DNA of 64,000 bases from Solenopsis invicta. Lineage: Eukaryota > Arthropoda > Insecta > Hymenoptera > Formicidae. Within the stretch, counting starts at the first letter, position 1. The number at the start of each line of letters is the position of its first letter. Where the stretch lies: assembly GCF_016802725.1 (NCBI RefSeq), contig NC_052679.1:13881635-13945634 (forward strand), read 5' to 3'. The position numbers were made by a program, and so were the translations under genes. Below the pieces are notes generated by a model. The model was given only the letters and a program-made list of their open reading frames with translations. It was not told where the DNA came from and made no database searches. Shown piece after piece: positions 24,174 to 36,100 of this stretch.

Positions 24174-26031
24174 GAGGAGGAGGAGGAGAAGAAAAGTGAT
24201 AGAAGAGTGAAAAAAATAAAAATTCTTGCCATAGCTAAGTAAAGATAGATAGAGTATGAGGATGGAGAAAGGGGCGCGGAAAAATCACGTTGTTTTTGCT
24301 AATTTACTAAAGACCCTTCTAACTTGTGGCTCGTGGAACTATTAATTTGCTGCGCGCGAAACGCGATATGTTCTTTCGCTGGTGCACAGCTTCCTTCTCT
24401 TCGCGTCTCGCTTTTTCGAAAGACTGATTAATTGCGTCACTATCCTTATAAATTGCTTTGTTTGCATTAGTCTTGCTGTGCCGAACGAATGCTCGCTAAT
24501 GGATCGTTTCAACCAGAATAATCATTGCAAAGCACTAGCGCACCGACAGAGACGAATCGTGAGGGTAGCGATGGTGATATTATCTTGGATAAATGATTGT
24601 ATTCGCATTAACGTGCTACCGTAATGATTCACATTTCTCTTGCCATTACTGCATTTTTATGCTTTATAATATAATTATTCTTTGCAAAAGGGTATATTAT
24701 TTTACTATATTTTATGTTGAAATCAGTTTTTTGTCACATTCGCACGTATAACACGTACTGTACTAACTGTACACGTTTCTTTCCTCTTATAATAAAAAAG
24801 AATCCAATTATTTTTGTTGTCTTACGTGGATTAAAATTTATAATACAGAAGATACGCAATTTTCGGAAGACTTGGACGTTATATTTTCTTTGAGAAGATT
24901 GTAAAAGGTTTTGCTTTATGAACGTTGAAAGTCTCATAACGTTTGCGCCGCAGTCGAATTTCAACTTCTTGCCCACAGCTCTACACCCTGAATCGCTTTA
25001 TTTTCTACAACAATGGGCGCACAATAAACCGGTATATTACACAGCTCGGTACACATACCTTTGCGGAATAAAAAAAAAAAAAAAACGAGAGAATCACTCC
25101 CTCCGCATTACGTCGAGTTACGGGATACAATGGGGTCCCCAAAGCATAAAACTGGTCGAGAATGTTCGGGCTTTTGTACCGGCAGTATAACTCAAGTGTC
25201 ATGCCATTATTTAACCATAGATACGACGGGTCTTTGCATTCTCCTGTGTGTCCGCCCGCCGAGAAGACCCGCTGTGCCCGACTAACGTAAAAGTTAATTG
25301 AAAAACAGGAAATTAAATTTTCGCAATTCCCAGTTGTGCGAGTCACGGCTTCTCGGATAATAGAAGTCACGTCGGTTCGCCTTTGCAACGACTCCCCTAT
25401 AAATTATCGGTTTGCTTAATCATTCGCCGTCTGATCCGCCGGATACGTTTGGAGTAAATTTATATCTCATCGTTTCTATATCGGATTGATGCGAATCACG
25501 TACGCAAAACGAATTCCTTCGGGAAACGATTGCTATGACGATGATAGGGATTTATTCGATCATTCATTTTTAACTGCGCGACCGACTTTCGTTGTCAAAA
25601 GTGACGTTTACCGCGTGAATTATTATGTGCTTCTCTGTGGAGTTTTTTTCTCCTCGAAATGCCAAACTTTAATTTAATTTTTTAAGCTTGGCATTCGACG
25701 CGGCTGGTAGCATGAAAGCGAGGATCGATGTGCGGACGACTTCATTTTGGAAATAAGAAAACTTTTTTCCCTTGCGTGCCCGCGTCTCCCTCATCCCTGG
25801 AACCAATGTCAGATGGTGAATTTCATTATCGACGAGGCCTGATATCTTTACATTAAACTTGTTCGAGGCGAGATACATCGCGTCCGACGATGCTCGCTTG
25901 TTGATTAGATACGCTCGACGTTGTCCAATATTGCCAAAGCTTCCCATCACTTTGACATTTTCCATGCGTTATTTCTTCTTCTTTTCACGTTCACTATATA
26001 CAATGTTTACATGACGACTTTTTTCTTACAG
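23140..26031. other. AT-rich, then GC-richer sequence upstream of the CUB exon; no exon recognised
   Basis: AT-rich to about 24000, then visibly more GC-rich to the exon. Frames in 24382-25965 on both strands overlap and have no domains. One plus-strand frame (24382-24624) starts with a hydrophobic stretch, but it lacks a convincing donor joining it to the downstream exon. Contains the AG/GGA repeat at 24136-24188. If the CUB gene runs left to right, this is its upstream intron. Confidence 0.45.
24136..24188. repeat. (AG)n followed by (GGA)n
   Basis: An AG run of about 17 units passes directly into GGA triplets. Confidence 0.95.
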
Positions 26032-26212
26032 GTTGTTCTTGTGTTGTATACAGCAGCTCGGACAGACCTCAAGGTGGCACTTTTACATCTCCTAATTTTC
26101 CGAAACGGTATCCACCGAATATCGATTGCCTTCTATACACATTTATTGGTCATCCAGATGAAATTGTTGTTCTAACATTTCATCAATTCAACATTCGTCG
26201 CATCGAGCCCGA
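26032..26212 (+). CDS. Internal exon of a CUB-domain protein
   Basis: A 181-nt exon with an acceptor (TTTTTTCTTACAG) ending at 26031 and a consensus donor (GTAAGT) at 26213. It begins two bases into a codon and ends with the first two bases of the next. The frame reads CSCVVYSSSDRPQ, then GGTFTSPNFPKRYPPNIDC, and ends FNIRRIEP. The pattern G-x-F-x-S-P-N-F-P-x-x-Y-P-x-N-x-x-C is the signature of the N-terminal half of CUB domains, which are extracellular beta-sandwich modules of about 110 residues. The second half must be on another exon, which I could not find in either direction. CUB proteins are secreted or membrane-anchored. A SOL-1 or Neto-like receptor auxiliary protein is possible, but I cannot fix the gene. 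The longer open frame over this site (25921-26175) is in the wrong frame. Confidence 0.85.
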
Positions 26213-26786
26213 GTAAGTGATTTATGTCCAAAAAGTAGACATTCAAATTTTGATATTTCTTTCGCACATCATCGTCAATTAAAACTTAAACTAGATTAAC
26301 TTTTATTACATTACGGATGGAAATAATACATAATATTAATTTTTATTAATTATGGCTGGGAGATTAAATGGAAAGTTATTACATTAGAATATTTATCAAA
26401 TATTTTAAAATTTGCATAAGCTTCTGTATACATATGAATAAAAATACCCAAGTCTAAGAAGACTTAGCACTAAATAAGACTCTTTTTTTACTATTTCAAA
26501 TGTATTTTATGCTTAGAGTATATTTAAATGATTTTTATGTCTAAAGTAAACTTAAATAGTTTCTCATAGAAAATAGAAAGGTTGGGAATTGAAATTGACA
26601 GCAACTTTTGTGCAACAAAAACTTGTGACAAAGTAGGTATATGAAACGTTTTTGAAAATTTGTAGCAAAGTTTATTAGGTATACATTATTTTATGGTTTA
26701 TTATAATATATATAATATTATTCAACAATAATAAGTCATATCTGACAAAATTAAATATGAGATAAGCAGGTATATGTCAGTTTTTA
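26213..26786. other. Presumed intron, nothing else recognised
   Basis: Begins with the GTAAGT donor of the CUB exon. AT-rich, without credible exon. Confidence 0.6.
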
Positions 26787-27034
26787 GTGCTGAATAATAA
26801 TTTTTAATTACTACAATCTTAACTTATTTATACTCGCGCCACATATTCGTCGGACTTAAAATACAATTATGAAACCGGAATATGTAATCTTGATGCTTTA
26901 AAAGCTTATATAAGATCCCCCTTCCCCAGAAACATAAAGACTTTTATTACGAAAAAAATAATACTTTAGTTAGGGTTCTGGAACCTGGATCTTCCGACAT
27001 TCCATGCGAGTGTCCTACCAATTCAACTATCAAA
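26787..27034 (-). mobile_element. Old tRNA-derived SINE
   Basis: On the minus strand it has a decayed tRNA-like head (GTTGAATTGGTAGGACACTC, then CCAGGTTC with three inserted bases before the closing half of the T arm), followed by the body shared with 18521-18789: CTTATATAAGCTT, ACATATTCCGG, GTCCGACGAATATGTGGCGCG. More diverged than the other copies. No target duplication found. Confidence 0.7.
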
Positions 27035-28990
27035 GCATATAAAATATTGTTCAACTTCCTAACAATAGAAATGACAATTATAGAGAAAAAAAGGGGGTTG
27101 TGGACTACTATTGTATTTCGATTTTTTGACAATAACTCAGTAAATCTTAACGCGTCACACTTCATCTAACTAACGCTCTAGAGTTTTACTAATCAACCTA
27201 TAAATAAAAATTTATTAGATGTATAGAATAAATGTAATTTACAATTTACTGAAAAGGGAAAAGAAAGATGTGTTTATGGAAGAAAAAAATCATGGGACAC
27301 TAACAATTAATGTCATGAAAGATACTTTTATTTATAAAAAAAAAAAAACATAAATTAATAATCTTTCGTAGATTTTACATACAAATTAATGTCATAAAAC
27401 AAGATTTTACGAACATTTCTTAAAATATTTTATTTTAAAAAATTGTTTTTAAATAATCATTTTTAATTAAAAATTTTTTCAAATAAAACTTAAAACTTTT
27501 TAAAATAATTTCTTTGCTTCTAATAAACATTATACAACGTCTACAATGAGCTTGTAAAGTCGCAAGAACGATGCACATGACGGACAGCTATACCCTACAA
27601 CCTCAGCTCACATACAGCACCGAAGCTTCTAGTAACATTTCAGAAACGTTGAAACATTTCAAGTTGCAATGTAATATTGCAGAGAAGTTTCAAAGACATA
27701 CAATAATAATATTTTGTCAAAATGTTCCAGCAATGCTGCAGAAACATTACAAAATTCTCAGACATTATAAAATGCGCATTGAGCCAAATTTGCATTGAGA
27801 TGGGTAAAATACTTTTAAAATGTATTTATAGATACAGATGCAGATACACAAATTAAAATGTATATAGATACAGATACAGAAATACTTTAAAAGTACCTCA
27901 TAATCAAATGCATATCAGATATTTCAAAATTATATTTGATTTAACAATTGTAATATGCACAAAATATACTAAATAAATATTCACTAATGTTAGTAATATA
28001 TAATGATTTATCCGAAATTTGATTTAACTAAAAGTACGAAACATAATTAAACACACAATGCTAATTTAGAACTACATAATGTAGATTACATCATGTTGTC
28101 CTTTATTGTCACAGACTTTTTTAACAAAACAATTTTAAATACATGACGACTCGTGATGAATTTACATAAATGTAAAACAAATAAAATTTCTACACAAGTA
28201 TCTATTAAAAATTATATACATGAAGTAATATTAAATAATAAATTTATATTATTAATTTATTAATATGCGAAAAGCAGAAAAATATCAAAAACTTCTCCAA
28301 CCAAACCGTAATCATAATTATAAAATAAAAGAAAAAGAACAGATGTTGTATGTATGTACATCACACGTGGCATTACTCTATCTTTTTTAGCATTCAATAC
28401 AATTTCGAACATATCACTACGGTTTTGTTTCAGAAGCGGCGGCGGCGTTATCATACATGTGATGGAATCGTATCCTCTGTCGAGGAAATGTGTCTGAACA
28501 ATAGTTCAAATATTGTATTTTATTATCTAGATACAGCAGTTACAAATCTCCAATTCGAATGTATGAATATGACAGATTCAGATTCAAATACACAAATTGC
28601 TTCTCTATATTTAGATAGATATATAGAGATACTATCAAATACTAGACAAGACTTTATTAGCCGAATTCATACACACATTAAAATACAAATTAAATTCAAT
28701 AATATTATTTATTATAAAATTCACATTCAAGGCCTTCAAGTTAGACTAAAATCAAAAAATTAATATGTAAATCATCTTAAAATTATGTAGAAAGTATACA
28801 CTTGTAAAAATTTCTGCAAAATTAAAATTCAGCTTTCAGAAACATAGCGAACACTAATAACAAGTCCTACAATGCCTATATGGACTGTAAAGAAATAATT
28901 TTAATAGTTGTTCTTAGAATACAACGTAAATTATTCGAGATATCATGATATTTCAGATATATTTCATAACCGCCACCTTTTCTTTCTTTC
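27035..28990. other. AT-rich stretch with short internal repetition, no gene recognised
   Basis: Between 27630 and 27770 the segment CAGAAAC-RTT recurs irregularly, and similar wording is seen at 44845-44905. At 27800-27900 two ATAGATACAGAT-containing segments lie between inverted ATACTTTTAAAA-type ends, perhaps a small MITE. The open frames 27571-27798 and 28350-28763 run through this low-complexity material and look non-coding. Confidence 0.4.
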
Positions 28991-28995
28991 TCTAT

Positions 28996-29064
28996 ACACA
29001 CACACACACACGCACACGCACACGCACGCGCATGCGCACACGCACGCGCACGCACACACACACA
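28996..29064. repeat. (CA)n with CGCA interruptions
   Basis: CA repeat with an ACGC-rich centre. It ends directly at the left border of the palindromic element 29065-30000. The Thr-His frames over it are artefacts. Confidence 0.95.
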
Positions 29065-30000
29065 CAGAGTGTCCAGAAAGTCCATCCCCACTCCTATGTT
29101 TCAGAAACTAAGCATTTTCGAAAGAAATGTTTCAGACAAAAATTGTATGGCTTGGACATAAAAAAGTATTATTTATTTGAGCTTGACTATAATCGTTAAA
29201 GTCCGATCAAGGTCAAATAGATTTTTTTTTAATAAAACATCTTATTTTTGATTCCAGAATCTAATAGCTAATGCTAAGAGCTTTTCAAAACACTATAATG
29301 AAATACCTATTCGTTAAGTATTTTCTAAGTTATGAGATTCAAAAGTTACAGTATTTTGACATTAAATGCTAATTATCTTGTAAAACATTCAATTTTCGAT
29401 AATCTTATCTCAATACTTTATCACCAGATGGCTGAAAAAAAGTATAAGTTTTGAAAGAGAACATTTGACTTTCTTTTGAGCTGCGCTTTCATCAATATGA
29501 AATGGAAGAAACCGTCATTTGCTTCCGACAAGATAGCTTATAATTATAAATGTAAAATTACTGGGCTTGCAGCTAGTGTGCAATATAAAGCTGCATCTTT
29601 TTTTCAAAACAATTATGTGCTTTTTTACATGTATTGATTTGACTTATTATTCTGTGTACAAAAAATTAAGATAAAATTATAGAAAACTGAATGTTTTACA
29701 AGATATTTTATGTCAAAGTACTGTAACTTTCTCATAACTTAGAAAGTACTTAATAAAATTAAACTTCGCTATAATGTTTTGAAAAGCTCTTAATAATAGC
29801 TCTTAGATTCTGGAATCAAAAGTAGGGTGTTCCATTTAAAAAAGTCGATTTGATCCGACCTTAGCGCTGTCAGTCAAGAATAATGGTGCCTTCTTATGTC
29901 CCCCCTCTTCCAAACATACAACTTTTGTCTAAAACATGGTTTTCAGAAATGCTTAGTTTTCGAAATGTATGTGATAAGAACGATCTTTCTGGACACCCTG
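29065..30000. mobile_element. Long-TIR foldback element ending CAGRGTGTCCAGAAAG
   Basis: CAGAGTGTCCAGAAAG at 29065 faces CTTTCTGGACACCCTG ending at 30000. The arms (about 29065-29430 and 29640-30000) match imperfectly over most of their length, for example AGATTCTGGAATCAAAA and CTGTAACTTT. The centre (about 29440-29630) is unique and non-coding. The right flank is TATATATT; the left end lies against the CA repeat. The ends resemble mariner-type termini, but nothing coding survives to prove the class. Confidence 0.65.
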
Positions 30001-30632
30001 TATATATTGATTTTTAAAAATAACTATATTGTTTTTACAAATAATGTACTCATTAAGCTCATTTTTATGATCATTATTAAAGTTATTGTTTGATATTTGG
30101 TATTTGTTTATTATGTGTGAGGCTCGCAAAAGATAATAATGTTGCTACCTTTTGAGAAACTAAAATTGCACCTAAATATCTAGAAACAATTAATCACATA
30201 CAAAATTAAAGATAAGTATAATGTTTAACAATAAATTCTAAAGAATCTTACTTTTATAATTAATAATTATTTTAAAACTATTTTAATAGAAGATTACATT
30301 TTGTTTTTTTGTTACTTTCAATTTTGATTCAGACCTTATTATTCTCATAAATATAATACGATTCAATGTTGAAATGAAAAAAATTTTTTGTTTATTTACA
30401 AATATCCTATGTAGAAAATGTATTTTATATTTGTGGAGAATTAAATTTAAAAATATTTCAATATTCCTAAAAATAAAGTTTTTAAAAAATGAAATTAATT
30501 AAACGAACCTTAGGCTCAGGTAGCTTAACGTAATGCATCAGTTTTTATAAACATTTGCTGCTGTTCTTTAATTATTTCTCTTCGCTGCTCATTCATTTGG
30601 CGCGACCACGCCTCTTGACATTATCTTATGGC
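30001..30632. other. AT-rich, nothing recognised
   Basis: AT-rich and low in information, without credible frames or repeats. Confidence 0.5.
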
Positions 30633-30933
30633 GAATTCGATTAGACTCCACTAGTGCGCACTTAGATTAGACTAGTGTATAGCGGCTTTAATGCAGATTA
30701 AAGCCGCTGTATACTAATCTTGTTTAACCTAAGTATAAAGATTAAAAGCAAATATCTCAAATAATAGAACATATTGCCAAACAGCACGATAAAGTATATC
30801 GACGATTTCGCAGTTTAATCCGTTTGTATATTTATATTAAACATATATTTTCTTTACGTCGATTTATGTACAATGGCTTTAATTATAGCTTTAATGTGCA
30901 CCAGTGCGCACTAGTGCGTCCAATCGAATCCGA
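30633..30933. mobile_element. MITE-like element with internal hairpin
   Basis: GAATTCGATTAGAC plus CACTAGTGCGCACT at the left is mirrored at the right by AGTGCGCACTAGTGCG and CAATCGAATCC. Inside, 30664-30720 forms a second hairpin (GCGGCTTTAAT, loop GCAG, ATTAAAGCCGC). No coding capacity. Confidence 0.5.
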
Positions 30934-33678
30934 TATTAGCAACATAATTATAACGCGATATGTAAATTTTGTGTACTCATAATTTTCATCATTCACACTC
31001 TCGCATATGATATCGTGCATCCCTTTCGTAAATTATAATTAGACAGGCTGTTTCGCCATGCTGAGCACCGGCAGACAACGTTATGTTAACAGATAAATTA
31101 TCCATGCACAGCGATTTGTCATGCACCTAATTCAGATCTTCCGTTGTCCGGTAGAGTCTATTCGCAGTTGTCTGCCGTCAATGGAATGCAGCCGTGTTTC
31201 GTACGTTAAATTATAACTAATATGGCTGTGTGAATATAACATATGCATATTTACATTAAGAGAAAGTGTGCCAAAATTTCTAGCATTATATACTGTGATC
31301 AATAAATTGAATGACATTGATTTCTGCTTGCCAGCGATTACGCTAGATGAGAAAGCGTCCAACAAATGTGGTTTGTAATGACAATGCATTTTGTTAATTA
31401 TTAATTAATATTATTGGGAATATCCGCTTACTCCTACCATTGAATCGATAATGCAATCCATTATCGATATTTATGTCTGTGGATAGCATTCGTGATATTT
31501 TCTTCGGAAAAATTGTACCCGGTTCACTAGGGAATTCCGAGTGAAATATCTTTGCGCAGGATCGTTCACTAAAATTCAGTGCTCGAGAGTGCGGAGATCT
31601 TTGAGACATAGTAATAAGATTTTAAGGGCGTTTAGCGTCGCGCTATAACCGGAAAGTAAAGTCATAGCGGGAGTTTTTTTTCCATTGATCAGTCCACTTC
31701 ATTAATTTCGTATTAATCACGATTAAATTCTTAATGTGTTAGACGGGGAGTTCTTTCTCAAGAGCTGCTCATCTATACGCGAGTTAACATGACTAAAGAT
31801 AATTAACGAAGTGAATAAAATTTGAATTAAATTTTTTTGAAATTGTTGAACGGTTGATTTACTAAGAGTAACACTACTGACAAAGCTCACGGGGAAGAAA
31901 GGGTTAAGAAGAAAGTTGGCTTCTTCAATATTTTACGTTCCAATAGTTTTACGTAAACGCTTAGAAATTTGTGACGTAATGACCATTTCGTGAAATTGAA
32001 TTCGAGATGCGATTCGTCCCAAGGTGAGGGCGGAGCGAGAAACGAGTACGGTGACTTATGGCACAAGTCCCGGTAGTGCTTGAGCAAGGCAGAGGGTAGT
32101 AGCCAATTTGTAGCACGTTACGTACTTCTATTACCTAGGGGAAAGTGCAATGGCGGTGCACGTGTAAATCGTGCATTGCTAGAGTGGCCTGGCAAAACTT
32201 GCAAACTGTTTCGTTACCCATAAGAGGAAGTTAACGCAAATAGAATTTAATGTAGATTCTTTTCAACTTCACGACGACAAACTCCGCGTGAGTTCTAACC
32301 ACGTACATTCGGAAACTATATTTGACATCGCGTAATAATGACCATGAGTATTTGTAGAAGCTGTAATAGCAATACGAAGGAAAATATAGGAAATTAGACG
32401 GTAGGTTGACGTTCTGCGAAACGGCTAAATGCGCTTTAAATCTAGCTTTACTTTAATAATCTATGTACATTCGTCGGGGATTTCTCGTGCTTCTGCGTTC
32501 TCGCAGAATTTACGTTGCGCCTGAATGCAGTGTTTTAGGATCCAAAACGAGCGTAAGTCCGTTGCAGCAAGACGTTTACTTCACCTGTACCACAATTTAT
32601 TGTAGGTAGGAATTTAACGTAGAATCCTTGGCAAAAACGAAAATTGGATGTGAAATATTTATTTTAATGTGGATACATTAAACATCACAAAAATCATTTT
32701 GAGCATACATATTTTTCTATTTAAATTATTATGATTTTAATAGGGAAGAGGGACCAGAGTTCTAATAATATATATATAAAGTTCTTATACTACATATAAT
32801 AATAAGAGCCAATGTAATAACGTTTGGTTATCTAAATCCACCATATGTAGCAGCCAAGCAACTACGAATTTTAAATAGAAACTATAAAAACAGTTAACAA
32901 AAAAAAACAATATTTAACAGTGCTATACAATCTATATATATATTTATGCTATTACCCTTATATATATAGTTGATAACATTACATATGCACATATATGTTT
33001 AAATTAATATTAGTATATTATTTGGTTAGTAATTGATTATATTGATGTTCATTCCTATTTTTTTTCTACATTGTGCACAGTAATACTATCCTAGGTATAA
33101 AATTAATTAGTTTCACGTTAATTTTACTGCATATGGTAGCGGTTTGTCTTAACTCTTATTGTAGAAACCATAGACTGTAGGTGTAAGTTGACTAATTGGA
33201 TTTATATTCAAAACAAATATTGAAGATAGCTGTAACCGTGTTTGTACATGTAGCACAAATGTATTCAAGTACTACGAAGCATTATCAAAATCATAGAAAA
33301 GTATAATAAATATTTTTAATCTTGCATTGTTTGTTCTTAAATTATTATGCAGTTGTCTGAGTATTCGAATATGTTTAGATAAGTGTAGATCTTACTTGAT
33401 ATATTTCTCTAATTATTTTTGTTGTATTTCTTGCTATTTGCATACCTCTAATTATTTAAAAAAATGAACTAATAACAATTACGCCAAGTTTAGCCTAAAG
33501 TTACAAATATGGTTTTAAAAGCTCAGGGAAAAACTCGTTTCTTTCTTTTCAATTTTTCCGCAGATTTTTTCGGTTTTTTATGCCCTGTAGAGTATAAAAA
33601 TTTATTGAAAAATTCAAAAAGTATTGTACTATGGTGGTATCTCACCAGTATCAAAGTTATTTGTTTTACAATATAAAT
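30934..33678. other. No gene recognised
   Basis: A GC-richer island at 31000-32650 carries short frames on the minus strand (31132-31389, 31394-31609, 31887-32087) without domains. From 32650 the sequence is AT-rich with TATA-type runs. Confidence 0.45.
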
Positions 33679-33951
33679 TCTCAACCCTAGCTCGCCAGAC
33701 TCCGGTCCGTGAAACGGCTCAATTGTTCGTGTTGTCTATTTCATTCTAATTAATATTTTTCAGCTTGTATTGTAAAAATTAAAAATGTATAGCTTAAACA
33801 CCATATTTACAAGATAATAGCAGGCCAAGGAAATAATTTAAATTTATAGTAATTAATTTTATAACAAAATATGCAAGAAAAAGTAAACTATAAAACAAGA
33901 CTACATTTCAGGAGTTCATCGGACTGGAGTATGGCGAACCAGAGTTAAAAA
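33679..33951. repeat. Inverted repeat, probable MITE remnant
   Basis: TCAACCCTAGCTCGCCAGAC, then TCCGGTCCG, near 33681-33709 is mirrored, with several differences, by CGGACTGGAGTATGGCGAAC, then CAGAGTTAAAA, near 33920-33950. Weaker pairing may extend outward on both sides. The interior is AT-rich and non-coding. Confidence 0.45.
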
Positions 33952-36100
33952 TCTGTGATAATGAGAAATAACTACAGAATAGCCCATATAAAGTTAGACA
34001 ATGTTAATATTTGTGTTTAGGTATTTTCTTTTTATTTATGATGATGTAAAATAAGTAAGCACGAGAGAAACAAAAAGTAAACTACATAAAAATAAATAAA
34101 AACAGAATTAATGTATTTTTTAAATAAAATAAAACGTATGTCTCTTGACAATTACTAACATTTAAAATTCGTCACAAAATAATTAATATAAATATTAACT
34201 TAAATTAGTCTTAACTAGCCTTAAACTAATTGTGGGAATTATATTTATTTTTAAAATAGTTTATTTAATATAATTAATAATTATTGAACCTCAAGATATG
34301 TAATATTAGGAGTGATGTAATATAAAGGGAAATAAAAGTTTTAACAAATAATGAGATTACATAACTTCCTGAATCATATTAATGCGATGAAAAACATTAA
34401 AAATTAGGTAGCATATCGTTTATATAGCAAAAACAGCAATTTTTCCTAAAAAAAAGCATTTTTTCAGAAAAAACCGGAATTTTATAAAAATTATTAAATT
34501 GACTAGCAATTTAATTTCGTGATATTACATTTTTGAGTTCTTTTAAAAAAAAAAACTATGTTTTCAATTCGGCAAGTATGCGGTACGCAGTTTCTAGTTT
34601 AAATATGAAAAACTTTAAAAAAAAAATAAAAAACTCAAAATCTACTAAATCGTTATTTAAATGTGTTGATACATTTCCAATTATATTAGGATATTGTAGA
34701 TGATCATTAATATTGTTTATGTTGTATACAAATGCGTTTTATTTTATTTCAACATTCGGTAAATTATATTAAAATAAATAAAAATATATTGAAATATATT
34801 AATAATATATCTTAATACACAATATTTCTTAAATCAACAATGCTATAGTCAACTTGTCTTTGGGACTACATGATATAAAAGAAACATATTGAGAAACATT
34901 AATTTTTTTATATATCACTAAAATATCTTATTTTACTTATGATTAAAATATTATTATATAGCCAAATGTACCTAGTAACTAATATAAGATTTGCTGTTTT
35001 GAGTTCTCAGTTTCGTTTATAAAAATTTAAAACTAAAAAGTTTGTCAACTAGCAGTTTCCCTTACAAATCAGTATTTTGCATATTTTATCCTTTTATGCT
35101 CATGTTTATTAGGTATACAAATAAGCAATTCACTATTTTTTTCATAAAATTTTCACACAAAATAGTATTTTAAATTTAATATTTTAGTAACACTGTCATA
35201 GCGTTATTAAAAACTATGGTCGGGCCGAGTTATGAACTTCAAGATATTACTTTTTAAAATGATTACAAATAAGGATTATATTTGCCACTGCGTTTTATAG
35301 AATAACTCTGGCAGAGAAAAAAATGCCAAAAACGCATGAATCAATTTATGTCTTTCTCACCAATAATATCACATAACATGTAAGTATTAGCGATTAAAGG
35401 TGACTTTATGAATATGATGATATGTACATACATAAACAAGGATACATACATGAAAAAAAAGTTAAACTACGAAATTTAGTGTAATTTCAAAGATGATTTA
35501 TTATGAATTACCTGGTAAAACGATATATAACTTCAGATCACTATCATCATAAGTTATGTCATTTGAATGAAGAATTGGAGGAAAAGTGACTCTTTCTTTT
35601 TAAAGAAAAAGTCATCGTCCAGTCAAATTGCTGCGTGACAATGCTCGACCTCATGTGACGAGATCGATCAAAGATATTGCAACTTGGTGAGAATGTTTTA
35701 CCCGGCGTATACATGTATTTACTGCACATAGCGCTTCCAGATTATCATTTGTAACGTTCGATGCAGTAAATGCAGTTTCATTTGACACAAAATTTAGAAA
35801 TGTCTAAGAAATAAGAAAATGTCTCGATAACTTCATTGCATATAAATACCAGTCTCTATATCGAATCGAAATCTATAACTCGCCTAAAGAATGAAGAAAA
35901 GAATGGAAAAGTAATGGGGATTATTTTTATGACTGAATTATATCGGTATACTTTGACAATAAATACTGAATATTATAAAAAGTGGATTACTTATTCGTAT
36001 AATTACTCTCTGTACTAATAGCATTGATAATATAATTTTGCGCATACTTCTTTTAAACAAGAGTACTTATTTTAATTTAAAAAATATTTTGTATAGAGGG
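33952..36100. other. AT-rich stretch, no gene recognised
   Basis: Very AT-rich; the only frame of note (35836-36018) is short and featureless. A GC-richer spot near 35620-35740 has no identifiable feature. Confidence 0.5.

Noticed and set aside
25921..26175. Open frame overlapping the CUB exon
   Set aside because: Wrong phase. The CUB signature reads in another frame between clear splice sites.
28876..29199. Thr-His and Cys-Ala-rich frames
   Set aside because: Products of the CA/CGCA microsatellite at 28996-29064.
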